Notes under the pieces: model-generated | Told to the model about the DNA's origin: nothing | Seen by the model: the letters and a program-made list of their open reading frames with translations, nothing else | Database searches by the model: none | Program-made: the position numbers and the translations under genes | In this document: piece after piece, positions 1 to 10,799 of the stretch | Layout: each line of letters starts with the position of its first letter | Numbering within the stretch: the first letter of the stretch is position 1 | NCBI GenBank assembly: GCA_947184155.2 | Contig: CAMXCT020001128.1 | Location: forward strand, 1 to 64,000 | DNA from: Cladocopium goreaui | Taxonomy: Eukaryota > Sar > Dinophyceae > Suessiales > Symbiodiniaceae | Direction: 5' to 3' | DNA: 64,000 bases

Positions 1-430
1 GGGCGGAGCCGGTGGGAAAGATCGCCAGGGTCCTCGATACAGCCTCTTGATCTTGCAAAAAATTGGGACCAAAAAGATCCTAACTTCATCAAAAATCATA
101 GGGTATTCCCCCAAAAAAGATGGATTCATTTCAAATCATAAGTTATGTCCATGAATTAATGCATCATCAAATAAATATATCCTAATTTCATTCAATGTCC
201 ATCATTTCAACATGTGTCTCTCCATCCCTGGCCTTGCTCTGCTGTACAGGTTGCAGAGGTTACATCCGAATTCACTGCCGCATGGCTCAAATTCCAAACT
301 GCGCATGGAAATCGGGGGAAGCTGCGTGGCCAAGGAAGCCATCCACTTGCCTTAGAACCATGAGCCGAATGGGCAAGGTGCTCCACCAATGGAAGACGGC
401 TACCCTATTTCCATTGAGCACTAAATTAAC
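1..430. other. unassigned sequence
   Basis: No supported gene, RNA or repeat is visible in this stretch. Short open frames exist on both strands but have no recognisable domain and no consistent splice context. Confidence 0.5.
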
Positions 431-635
431 ACATGCACAATTTATATCTATATCTATAGCTATAGCTATATATCTATATCTATCTATCTATCTCTATCTA
501 TTTATCTATCTTATCTTATCTGTCTTATCTTATCTAATTATCTATCTATCTATCCATCCATCCATCTATCCATCCATCCATCCATCTATCTGTCTGTGTA
601 TAAATATATATATATATATATCTCTCTCTCTCTGT
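431..635. repeat. TATC/ATCC/TA microsatellite
   Basis: Tetranucleotide TATC and CATC runs grade into (TA)n and (TC)n. Open frames through it encode only Ile/Tyr/Ser runs and are repeat artefacts. Confidence 0.95.
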
Positions 636-1635
636 GGGTAAGTTATAATGTTTCACAAAATAATGCCATTTGTGGCTGATTCCCCTTACTAGACATGATT
701 CCAGGGTTCGGTCTGAGGTCATATGATGTATGCAAAGGCTGGGCAGCTGAGTGCCCAGCCAAAGAAGCATGGTGTCCAATGATGTCCAACAAAAATGTGC
801 AAAACCCACCGCCTATTGATGTTCTAGGAGGCTTTTCCCCCTTCCAGAGGCAAGAGCCGGGCTCAACGGCTCAAGGCAAGCTACATCTGGAACCCCCCCC
901 AAAAAAAAGTGCAGGAAATGCTTATCTGGCTTATCTTTTTTCATATGCTTCAGCCTCCCAACTGCCGCCAAGGGGCATTAGCGCGCTGGTGGCTGTCAGT
1001 GAGATGGTGAGCAGGATGGGTGACATCAAATACCTGGCCAAACATGGCCAAACCCTTCGGGGGCAACCACTTTGCATCGCCGAGAGGCTTGATTCGTTGT
1101 ATCATGTTGTATCTTTCGTCATGGTTCAACCATGTTCAACCGGAAATCAGTTCAATACCTGTTCCTCTTGAGCTGTTGAAGCACATATGTGAAATTCATA
1201 CAGTAGCTAAATTTTACATATCTTGCATCACTAACGGCATTTGGAATGGATCTGCATTGCAATAGGGGCAGCCAAATGTGCCTTTTTATTTTGGAACATC
1301 TGAAACTCCCTTCCAGTCATGCAGCAAGGGATGCCCTGAAAGGTTTCCAAAATCTCGCAAGGCACTGGATAAAAATCAGCGTCGTCATAGCAGCCTGAAG
1401 CTCGAAGGTCACTTGCCCACAAAAATCAAGGAAAACAACCACCATGCCGTGGGCAGGGCTTCGAGTCTTCAACTGTGCTTGATAATCTTACTCCGAACTA
1501 CTGATTCGTTGAAAAGAAAAAGCTGTGCCTCTTGGCAGTTTCTAGGAACTCACGAGAGGTCTGAACATCTCTGAGCCTGCACCACTTGAATCTCACTTAA
1601 TGCTGAAATGAGTGATGATTCATGGCAACAGAATG
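636..1635. other. unassigned sequence
   Basis: About 1 kb without a recognisable gene. Several short frames occur but none has a known motif or a convincing exon boundary. Confidence 0.45.
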
Positions 1636-2075
1636 TAGCACAATAACATACATACCATTACAACATACCGTTACATACTAATCATTACATTCCAACACAT
1701 TAGCATTACATACTGTTACATACCGTTATACATACCACTACATTACATACATACATTGCATACATACATTACACACATACATTACACACATACATTACAT
1801 ACATACATTACAGTACATTACATTACATTGCATTACATTACATGACAGTGCAGTGCATTGCATTGCATTACATTGCACTACATACATGCACATATATTTG
1901 TCAACATTTGTGCATGAGTATGCATACATATGTACAGTACATATATGCGCACATATATATATGTGTGTGTACATGTGAATATATATATGTGTGTGTGTGT
2001 ATGTGTGTGTGCGTGTACATATGTATGTATATATTCACATATGTATATGTTTTTAACTGTATATATGCATGCTTT
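1636..2075. repeat. CATTA/CATA then TG/TATG microsatellite
   Basis: Imperfect CATTA and CATA repeats run to about 1890 and pass into TATG and TGTG runs. The block is simple-sequence DNA and frames across it are not genes. Confidence 0.9.
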
Positions 2076-2250
2076 CAACGGTCCAGACCCTATGATCTTA
2101 TGTCAGCTACGTCAAGGACATGGCCAGACCCGCCGTCGCCGACCTTGTCCTGGCCACCCACCTCCACCTGCTCGTCTTGTTGCCAGGATGGTTAAACCAT
2201 ACACCATTGCATTGTAGGGATACTCATGCTTAGGTCTATATATTTATGTA
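2076..2250 (+). other. possible isolated exon-like segment
   Basis: About 2100-2190 on the + strand reads as a 27-residue amphipathic stretch (VKDMARPAVADLVLATHLHL and onward) ending near a CCAGG. It could be a single exon of an unrecognised gene, but no neighbouring exon was found. Low confidence. Confidence 0.15.
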
Positions 2251-2251
2251 T

Positions 2252-2263
2252 CGTCAAATATAT

Positions 2264-2294
<31 letters not shown>

Positions 2295-2465
2295 CATAGA
2301 TAGATAGATAGATAGATAGACAGATAGATAGATAGATAGATACATAGATAGATAGATAGATAGATAGATAGACAGATAGATAGATAGATAGATAGAGAGA
2401 TAGAGAGATAGATAGATAGATAGATTAGATAGATAGAGATAGATATAGATATAGATATAGATACC
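2252..2465. repeat. GATA tetranucleotide microsatellite
   Basis: Nearly pure (GATA)n with a few GACA, GATACATA and GAGA interruptions. Confidence 0.97.
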
Positions 2466-5040
2466 GATACCGTATCTATATACATCTCACGAAAAAATCC
2501 GTTGAAAAAAAAAAACAGCACGTGAACTTAGAATAGTTTGGACGGCTGCCAGTCCAAAGTGCAGTGACCCTGGACCACAATGGACCGCCTGCACCATGAT
2601 GTTGTTGGCCGTGGGGGTCAAGGACACCACAATGGCCACCAACCACTTCCCCGTTTGCACGGGTCCCGGCATCAGCCGGGACACCTGCGCTTAGCGCTGG
2701 ACAGCCAAATGGTTCCCCATGGCTCATGATGTTTGATGATTTTGAACCATCATCTGAGTTCACCAAATGCGGCATCCATCTGCGAAAATCTCCGGCCAAG
2801 GTTGGATTGGATGGAACCAGCTGCTGTGGGAATCAGTGGTGTGTGGGACAACCGCAAACCATCTTCTAGGATGTGATTCCGAAATCCAAGCTGCGCAGAA
2901 GACGAAGAATGCGACGACCGCAGGTTGCAGCAACATCTTGGTCAGAGTCAAACCAATGGCCATACCTTGGCTGCTGCATTTGTGGCATGACAAATTGCAC
3001 CAACTGATCCACCCCGTGCACAATGCATGATTTGTGCGCCTTGGTCGGCCCGAAAGAATATCTGGAAAATATCATGACTAAAATCATCCAGATCATTCTG
3101 GAAAAACGTTTCTTTGTAGTGTGGTTCCTATCTCACAAATCGATGCCCGCTACATCCCCTTATCATATCCCAGTCCACACCCCATCGTTGTCTACATTTG
3201 CATACCGGTGCGGCAATTGTGATTAAGATAAAGAACTTAGATCTCCTACACCGCAACTGTCAAACGGAGGTTTCCCAAGTCATGTGGGTACCCCAAATCA
3301 TCCATGTCAGGAGACTATGACTCAGTATTGAAAACCATGGTGATTTGGGAATCCACCCACCCCAAAATGTGGACAACCCAATCATCATTTATCAATGTTT
3401 ATCCCCACAGGCCCCATATTGCTCCAAAACCCTATACTGTAGATGATGGTTTAGTTCCCTATCGATGGTGAAGTTCCCACATCATGGTTAAAACCCCTAT
3501 AGATTATGGTTAAAAACCCTGTTGTTAACCCTATGATGCTTCACCTGCCGCGTCAACGTTTTTAAGCCGCGCTGCCCACGGGCAGTGCTCTGAAATCTGC
3601 TCCCTTGGACAGGTTGGAGCCCAACATCAGCAGGTTCACCGGCACAGCCGCCTGACCTGACAGGGCATCTTGAAGTGAATATGACTAGTGAAACATGGGG
3701 AAACATGGGGAAACATGGGGAAACATGGTGAAACAGGATGTAAATATGTGTTTTTTTTAAAAAAAAAAGTTAACTCTCTCTCTATATGTATGTATATATA
3801 TATATATCGTAATTATATCGTTAAGTTCATATGTAAAGTCTAGAGTATATCACTTGTTCTATAGCATGAATTATGTATATGTGTGTGTGTATGTGTGCGT
3901 GTGCGCATGTCAATCCGTGCTATTTTATCTATATCTTTGCAATTTTGTCCCTTCACTGACTGCAATATGTGTGTTAATCCCTTCCTCCTTTTACTAAACA
4001 TACCCCAAATGCCAAAAACTAGGGTCCGCATGGGTCCGCGTTTAATTTTGGGAAATTTCAGACTGGCCAATTTGATTTCAATTGATCCCCTTCCGAAAAC
4101 AAATTAAAAATAAAGGTTCCATTTCAGGGTTTCACCCCCTAATAATAAAAACTAGTCAATCGCGGGGTGTTTTTTATTAGGATCCGTCTTTTAAGATCGA
4201 GAAAAAACAAACATATTTTATATTAAGATGTTTAATTTAAGTAGGGGAAAGCTTGGCAATATTTCAATTTTGATTTTAAAAGGAAATCTAATCGATATTG
4301 AAATAGAAAATTTTATTTTTTTTATATTAGGGTTTTTAGTTTAATATTAGGGGGAAGCTCCGCACCCTAATACTAAATACCCCCTAATACTAAAAACTCC
4401 TCCAGGTGTTCATTATTTGGGGATGGACCGTTTAGTAACAGGGGGAATGGATAAATCGGTAATGTCCACATATAATTACACAGATACATGGACACATATT
4501 GCCTTTGGTCCATTCTGTCATAAGTTTCCTTTCAAGCTCCCAATTTGACACTGTTTTTTGGGGGGAATGTGTGATCCAAAACGACTCCGAAACTATGTTC
4601 CCCATCCGACAAATCCAACAAAAAAACGTGTTTCCGTGAAGCGGGTTTTCTGATACCATGTTTCAAACATTGCCTGCTAGCAATCAAATCATCCATTTGC
4701 ATAGGATCTAATCTACCCTCTTTCAAATTAACATAGACCCTGCCAAATAGGGGGATGGAAGGTCAGTTTCCACTCAAAATGATTTTCAGGGCCTATGTTA
4801 ATTTACATAATTTACTGGAGCGTACCATGATTTACACTGGGGCCTTCTTGACATGACATGGCCGGCTGCTCTCCACCCGGCCTAAGGTGCGGATAGCGTT
4901 GTAAGCCCAGTCCAGGGCGCGCTTATCTGGGAGGGTCCAGTCCTCACCGAGCTGACATGAAATGGGGAAAAAAGCAGGTCAACAGCTATGGTCTGCTATG
5001 GTATGTTGTTCTTTTCAATGGGGTTCCATGCGGACATGTA
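2466..5040. other. unassigned AT-rich sequence
   Basis: No gene is supported. Small features seen: four tandem GAAACATGGG-type 10/11-mers at about 3690-3737, a (TG)n stretch near 3880-3905, and dispersed AT-rich DNA. Confidence 0.45.
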
Positions 5041-5097
5041 TACATATATATATATATATAACATATCATTTATATATATATACTCATCGTAGCGGGA

Positions 5098-6165
5098 GGG
5101 GGGGTTCCAGTTCGTCGCCAGCCTCTAAGCCTCTAAGCCTCTAATGTCTGGAGGCAGCCTGTAAGCCTCTAAGCCTCTAAGCCTCTAAGCCTCTAAGCCT
5201 CTAATGTCTGGAGGCAGCCTGTACGCCTCTAAGCCTCTAAGCCTCTAAGCCTCTAATGTCTGGAGGCAGCCTGTAAGCCTCTAAGCCTCTAAGCCTCTAA
5301 TGTCCGGAGGCAGCCTGTAAGCCTCTAAGTCTCTAAACGCCTCTAAACGCCTCTAAGCCTCTAAACGCCTCTAAGCCTCTAAACGCCTCTAAGCCTCTAA
5401 ACGCCTCTAAGCCTCTAAGCCTCTAAACGTCTCTAAGCCTCTAAACGCCTCTAAGCCTCTAAGCCTCTAAACGCCTCTAAGCCTCTAAGCCTCTAAACGC
5501 CTCTAAGCCTCTAAACGCCTCTAAACGCCTCTAAGCCTCTAAACGCCCCTAAGCCTCTAAACGTCTCTAAACGTCTCTAAACGCCTCTAAGCCTCTAAAC
5601 GCCTCTAAGCCTCTAAACGCCTCTAAGCCTCTAAACGCCTCTAAACGCCTCTAAGCCTCTAAGCCTCTAAGCCTCTAAACGCCTCTAAGCCTCTAAACGC
5701 CTCTAAGCCTCTAAGCCTCTAAACGCCTCTAAGCCTCTAAACGCCTCTAAGCCTCTAAGCCTCTAAACGCCCGTAAGCCTCTAAACGCCTCTAAGCCTCT
5801 AAACGCCCCTAAGCCTCTAAACGTCTCTAAACGCCTCTAAGCCTCTAAACGCCTCTAAGCCTCTAAACGCCTCTAAGCCTCTAAGCCTCTAAACGCCTCT
5901 AAGCCTCTAAACGCCTCTAAGCCTCTAAACGCCTCTAAGCCTCTAAACGCCTCTAAACGCCTCTAAACGCCTCTAAGTCTCTAAGCCTCTAAGCCTCTAA
6001 ACGCTTCTAAGCTTCTTGACACCTCTAAGGCTCTAAACGCCTCTAAGCCTCCAAACGCCTCGAAGCCACTAAACGCCTCGAAGCCTCTAAACGCCTCTAA
6101 GCCTCTAAACGCTTCTAAGCTTCTTGACACCTCTCAGCCTCTTGTTGCCTGTCAGCTTCGAAACG
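5098..6165. repeat. octamer satellite (GCCTCTAA)n
   Basis: About 1 kb of tandem GCCTCTAA octamers mixed with the 10-mer variant GCCTCTAAAC. Early copies are broken by a recurrent TGTCTGGAGGCAGCCTGT spacer (four times before 5320). The octamer is the reverse complement of the GAGGCTTA unit in the array at 14.2-15.07 kb, so the two arrays lie in inverted orientation 8 kb apart. Copies decay after about 6000. Confidence 0.95.
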
Positions 6166-6221
6166 TCTCTAAGACATGCCATCTTGAACAAAACAAACAA
6201 TTTGAAATATCTTAAACTTCT

Positions 6222-6292
6222 CTTTCGCGACCTTTCGCGAAGCAAATTACTTTCGCGATCTTTCGCGACCCAGCATTTCTGTTTCGCGAAAG
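6222..6292. repeat. cluster of TTTCGCGA octamers
   Basis: Five TTTCGCGA copies lie within about 70 bp, each containing the palindrome TCGCGA. They sit just past the degenerate end of the octamer satellite. They may be a CpG-rich regulatory cluster or another satellite remnant. Confidence 0.6.
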
Positions 6293-6344
6293 TGATGTAG
6301 TATAACTCCCTTACATAAACAATACATTGAGGTTTTTTTCGTGG

Positions 6345-6372
6345 CTCAAATGATGATGATGATGATGATGAT
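6345..6372. repeat. (ATG)n trinucleotide microsatellite
   Basis: A short run of about nine GAT/ATG repeats. Confidence 0.9.
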
Positions 6373-6559
6373 GTTTATCTGATAGCCTTGTTGGTAGATA
6401 TTCCCTCACAGATGTGACAAGACTCTTAGCTTACTAGTACCCAATGCTGTTTTCAACATGAAATCTCTATAGAATTGTTGACACCAACGTCCACGATAAA
6501 ATCGCAAACGTTGACGTTGGACAGGTACCCCTAAAAAAATCCAAGGGGGATCGTTAGAG
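6373..6559. other. unassigned spacer
   Basis: Nothing recognisable between the trinucleotide run and the TTCCGTT-rich block. Confidence 0.4.
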
Positions 6560-6860
6560 TCTATTCTCTTCTGCTAGGCTAGCGGCCTGTCCTGTTCCGT
6601 TCGGATCCATCCTTTCCGTTACAAGAGTCTTCCGCTAAGAGTCTTCCGTTCGGGTCTATCCTCTTCCGTTGAAGCCTACCTTCTTCCGTCAGAGTCTGTC
6701 CTCTTCCGTCAGAGCCTGTCCTCTTTCGTTCAAGCCCTGTCTTGTTTCGTTCGACTCCTCACATTCGTTTGCAACCTCTCTCTTCCGTTAGACTCCTCCT
6801 GGCTTTCAATCGAAGTCCTTCTTTCGTTTCAATGTTTCTCTCAGAGTATGGCCCGCTAAG
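6560..6860. repeat. outlying block of the TTTCGTT satellite
   Basis: This block is built from the same phrases as the 10.8-13.95 kb array (TTTCGTTCAAGCCCTGTC, TTCGACTCCTCACATTCG) in the same orientation, with TTCCGTT variants. It is a detached, diverged copy of that satellite about 4 kb upstream. Confidence 0.85.
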
Positions 6861-6874
6861 GTTTGCCAAGCCTC

Positions 6875-7400
6875 AAAGCTGCAAAGCCTCTTTGGCGCTT
6901 CACGCCTCAAAGCTTCAAAGCCTCAAAGCTGCAAAGCCTCTTTGGCGCCTCACGCCTCAAAGCCTCAAAGCTCCAAAGCCTCTCTGGCGCCTCACGTCTC
7001 AAAGCCTCAAAGCCTCAAAGCTGCAAAGCCTCTTTGGCGCCTCACGCTTCAAAGCCTCAAAGCCTCAAAGCCTGAACGCTTGGATGCTTTGGCGCTTTGG
7101 CGCTTTGGCGCTTGGCGCTTTGGCGCTTTGGCGCTTTGGCGCTTTGGCGCTTTGGCGCTTTGGCGCTTTGGCGCTTGGCGCTCTTGATGCTTTGGTGCCT
7201 CTTGGCCCTTTGGCGCTTTGCGGCTCTTTGACGCTTTGGCGCTTTGGCGCTTTGGCGCTTTGGCGCTTGGCGCTCTTGATGCTTTGGTGCCTCTTGGCCC
7301 TTTGGCGCTTTGCGGCTCTTTGACGCTTTGGCGCTTCTTGGCGCTTTGAGACTTCGCGGCTCTGTGACGCTTTGGCACTTTGCGGCTCTTTGAGACATGC
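6875..7400. repeat. octamer satellite (GCCTCAAA)n and (GGCGCTTT)n
   Basis: The first half is GCCTCAAA/GCTGCAAA octamers with a repeated GCCTCTTTGGCGCCTCACGC phrase. The second half is GGCGCTTT octamers with an internal duplication (about 7170-7230 and 7262-7322). Frames of up to 193 codons across it reflect the octamer period and are not genes. Confidence 0.95.
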
Positions 7401-7870
7401 CATCTTGGAAAAAAAATGATTTTGTAGATTTTACTTTTTTTCAAGCACCGATTGAAACATAGGTATAAAAGCTGTTTCGGAGAAAAAACAAAGGGCCAGA
7501 TTGTTTGTATTTGAGGGCCAGCGCTCACCTGCAGCCAGCGAACTTACGACTACCTGTTTAGTAATTTTTGTGGGTTGTTTAATGATGGTTTACCTTAGTA
7601 GGTGATTAACAAGCGTGGTTTGTAAGTCGCCGTTTCGCGGGTCATAACATCTTTGAGTGTGTTATAACTTATAACTTTGCTGATTGAGCATGTCATCATT
7701 GATGAAAAGGGTATATTCTAACTGGTGGAGGTTTGAATTCCATCGTCATACCTATAGCAGATCTTATAAACCAGGCCCTGCGGAGTTTTGAAGCCGACCA
7801 TCAATAGATTGGTTGAAGGAAAAATCTCCATCTTGACCAGAGTCTTAATCTTGCTTTTGCTGTTGCGGCT
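7401..7870. other. unassigned spacer
   Basis: About 470 bp without a recognisable gene or repeat. Confidence 0.4.
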
Positions 7871-8500
7871 TTTGTTTTTGTAAGGCAAGGACGAGAACTT
7901 GCAGCGTATCATCCAACATGTCTGAAGGTTGGGGACAAGACCTGACAGCGTAGCACCCAAGATGATTGAAAGTTAAGGACAGGTCTTACAGCGTGTTATC
8001 CAAGATGGCTGAAAGTTAAGGACAAGATCTTACACCGTACAATCCATAATGATTGAAAGTTAAGGACAAGGCCTTTCAGCATAGCATCAAACATGTTTGA
8101 AAGTTAAGGACAGAATCTTGCACCGTAACATCCAAGATGCTGGAAAGTTAAGGAGAGGATCTTGCAAAGTAGCATCAAGCATGTTTAGAACTTAAGGACA
8201 AGACCTGACACCGTAGCATCAAAGGTGTTTGAAGATTAAGGGCAAGGTCTTACAGCGTGGCATCCCAGATTCAAGATGTTTGTAATTCAAGAACAAGGTC
8301 TTAGGGCATAGCTTCCAAGATGTTCAAAGTTAAGGACAAGCTCTGCGAGCGTAGCGTCCAAGATGATTGAATGTCAAGGGCACGATCTTACACCGTAGCA
8401 CCCAAGATGATTGAAAGTTAAGGACAAAGTCTTACTCCATAGCAACCAAAATCATACACGATGCTTGAGAGTTCAGGACAAGATCTTCTTGGGCAGCATC
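7871..8500. repeat. 44-bp minisatellite, first block
   Basis: Tandem degenerate copies of a unit of about 44 bp (core AAGGACAAGATCTTACAGCG, then a GTAGCATCCAAGATG-type half), roughly fourteen copies. The unit is consistent at 7975, 8018, 8062 and 8106. Confidence 0.9.
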
Positions 8501-8509
8501 CAGATCTTC

Positions 8510-8730
8510 CAAGAACTTGTTATTATTTATCTTGTTCTCGTTTTCGTTCGTGTTCTTGTTGTTAATGTTGTTATCGCTGTTCTTGCTCTTGTTGTTTAAC
8601 TATTGTGTTTTGTTATTCTTATTTTTGTTCTTGTTGTTGCTGCTGCTGTTGTTGTTGCTGATGTTGTGGTTCTTGTTTCTAATCTTGTGGTTATGGTTCT
8701 TTCTCTTGTTCTGGTTCTTGTTCTTGTTCG
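8510..8730. repeat. TTG/CTTGTT-rich microsatellite
   Basis: Imperfect TTG, TTC and CTTGTT repeats. The equivalent place in the duplicated copy lies at about 9530-9950. Confidence 0.9.
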
Positions 8731-9525
8731 TCAAGGACAAGAACTTACAGCGTATCATCCAACATGTTTGAGGGTTAGGGACAAGACAAACAGAATCTTG
8801 GAGCGTAGCATCCGACATGTTTGAAGGTTAAGGACAAGATCTTGCTTCGTAGCAACAAAGATTTGCAAGTCAAGGACAAAATCTTACATGGTAGCATCCC
8901 AGATGATTGCAAGATCAGGCTGCGATCTGACAGCGTAGCATCAAGGATGATCGAAAGTTAAGGACAAGCTCTGACTCTGTAGCGCCCAAGATGTTTGAAA
9001 GCACAAGATCTTACGCCGAAGCACCAATGATGTTTGTAATTTATGGACAAGATCTTACATGCTTGCATCCAAGATGTTTGAAGGCTAAGGACAACAGCTT
9101 ACAGCGTACCATCCAACACCCCCTTACAGCGTATCATCCAACATGTTTGCAAGTCAAGGACAAGGCTTACACAGTAGCATTCAAGAGGATTGAAAGTTCA
9201 GGGCACGATCTTACACCGTAGCATCAAAGGTGATTGAAAATTAAGGGTAAGATCTTACAGCGAAGCATCCAAGATGTTTGTAATTCATGGACAAGATTTT
9301 AGAGCATATCATCCAAGATGTTCAAAGTTAAGGACAAGCGCTTCGAGCGCAGCGTCCAAGATGATTGAATGTCAAGGGCACGATCTTACACCGTAACACT
9401 CAAGATGATTGAATGTAAAGGATAAAGTCTTACTCCATAGCAACCAAAATCATACAAGATGATTGAAAGTTCAGTACAAGATCTTCTTGGGTAGCATCCA
9501 GATCTTCCAAGAACTTGCTATTATT
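8731..9525. repeat. 44-bp minisatellite, second block
   Basis: About eighteen further degenerate copies of the 44-bp unit. The stretch 9279-9560 repeats 8281-8560 almost base for base at an offset of about 998 bp, including the flanking TTG-rich DNA. The array therefore grew by a 1-kb segmental duplication. Confidence 0.9.
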
Positions 9526-9529
9526 TCTC

Positions 9530-9955
9530 TTGTTCTGGTTTTCGTTTTTGTTCTTGTTATTAAAGTTGTTATAGTTGTTTGTGCTCTTGTTTTTTATTAG
9601 CACTTCTTATTCTTGTTATTCTGATTGTTGTTGTTGTTGTTGTTGTTGCTGTTGTTGTTGTTGTTGTTGTTCTTGTCCTTGTTCTTGTTATTGTTCTTGT
9701 TCTTGTTTTTGTTTTTGTTTTTGTTCCTGTTATTGCTATTGTTTTTGCTCTTGTTTTTGTTCTTGTTGTTGTTGTTGCTGTTGTTGTTGTTGTTGTTGGT
9801 TGTGGTTGTGGTTGTGGTTGTGGTTGTGGTTGTGGCTGTGGTTGTTGTTGTGGTTGTGGTTGTGGTTGTTGTGGTTGTGGTTGTGGTTGTTGTTGTGGTT
9901 GTGGTTGTTGTTGTGGTTGTGGTTGTGGTTGTGGTTGCTGTTCTTGTTTAAAGTT
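9530..9955. repeat. (TTG)n / (GTTGTG)n microsatellite
   Basis: Trinucleotide TTG passes into hexanucleotide GTTGTG. The six frames give poly-Cys, poly-Leu, poly-Val, poly-Gln/Pro and poly-Asn/His strings, as expected of simple repeats. Confidence 0.97.
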
Positions 9956-10144
9956 GTTTTTGCAAGGTCTGTGTCGCATAGGCCGGGACTGTCTATCACA
10001 CCGGGGGGGGCATTGTAGATAATATCTTTCAACCAAATAGGGAGGAAAATTGCCATTCGTTTAGCCGAATGCTACGTTTCAATCTTTTGGGGGTTGCCAG
10101 AACATCTGCCATTGTTCTTCGGAATTCGCTACGAATTGTCTCGC

Positions 10145-10230
10145 AATATGCAAGCCCGTCCCCTTCTAAACACAGCCAGCCTTTGGTTGCAGACCTCTTT
10201 CCGTAAGCAAGCCCGTCCCCTTCTAAGCAC
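10145..10230. repeat. tandem duplication of about 57 bp
   Basis: The phrase CAAGCCCGTCCCCTTCTAA plus the following CACAGCCAGCCTTT occurs twice (about 10151 and 10208). Confidence 0.85.
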
Positions 10231-10239
10231 AGCCAGCCT

Positions 10240-10790
10240 TTCGTTGGCGGCTCTTTGACGCTTCGGCGCTGTGCCGCTTCTTGAAGCTTTGACGCTTCTT
10301 GACGCTTTGGCGCTTCTTGAAGCTTTGCCGCTTTGACGCTTCGTGGTGCTTCGACGCCTTGGCGCTTTGCGGCTCTTTGACGCTTCTTGACGCTCTGGCA
10401 ACACAGCGGCGATGAACACAGGAGACGGCGGCTGCGTCTCAGAGCTTGCGGCTTTGCGGCTTTGCGGCTTTGCGGCTTTGCGGCTTCAGCGATCCATGGC
10501 GGTGGCAACGCAGCGGCGATGAACGCAGGAGGCGGCGCATGAGTCGCAGAGCTTGCGGCTCGGCGGCTTGGCGGCTTGGCGGCTTGGCGGCTTTGCGGCT
10601 TTGCGGCTTTGCCGCTTTGCGGCTTTGCGGCTTGCGCGTTCCATGGCAGCTTTGCGGCTTTGCGGCTTTGCGGCTTTGCGGCTTTGCGGCTTGCGCGTTC
10701 CATGGCGGCTTTGCGGCTTTGCGGCTTTGCGGCTTGAGCGTTCCATGGCGGCTTTGCGGCTTTGCGGCTTTGACGCTTTTCAGGGTGCGC
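10240..10790. repeat. octamer satellite (GCGGCTTT)n
   Basis: GCGGCTTT octamers and diverged GACGCTTC/GGCGCTTT relatives, interrupted by a recurring GCGTTCCATGGC spacer (three times). A 261-codon frame on the - strand is a repeat artefact. Confidence 0.95.
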
Positions 10791-10799
10791 GCGTGTACC

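Noticed and set aside
9569-10056. Poly-Cys, poly-Val and poly-Gln/Pro frames
   Set aside because: They translate TTG and GTTGTG simple repeats.
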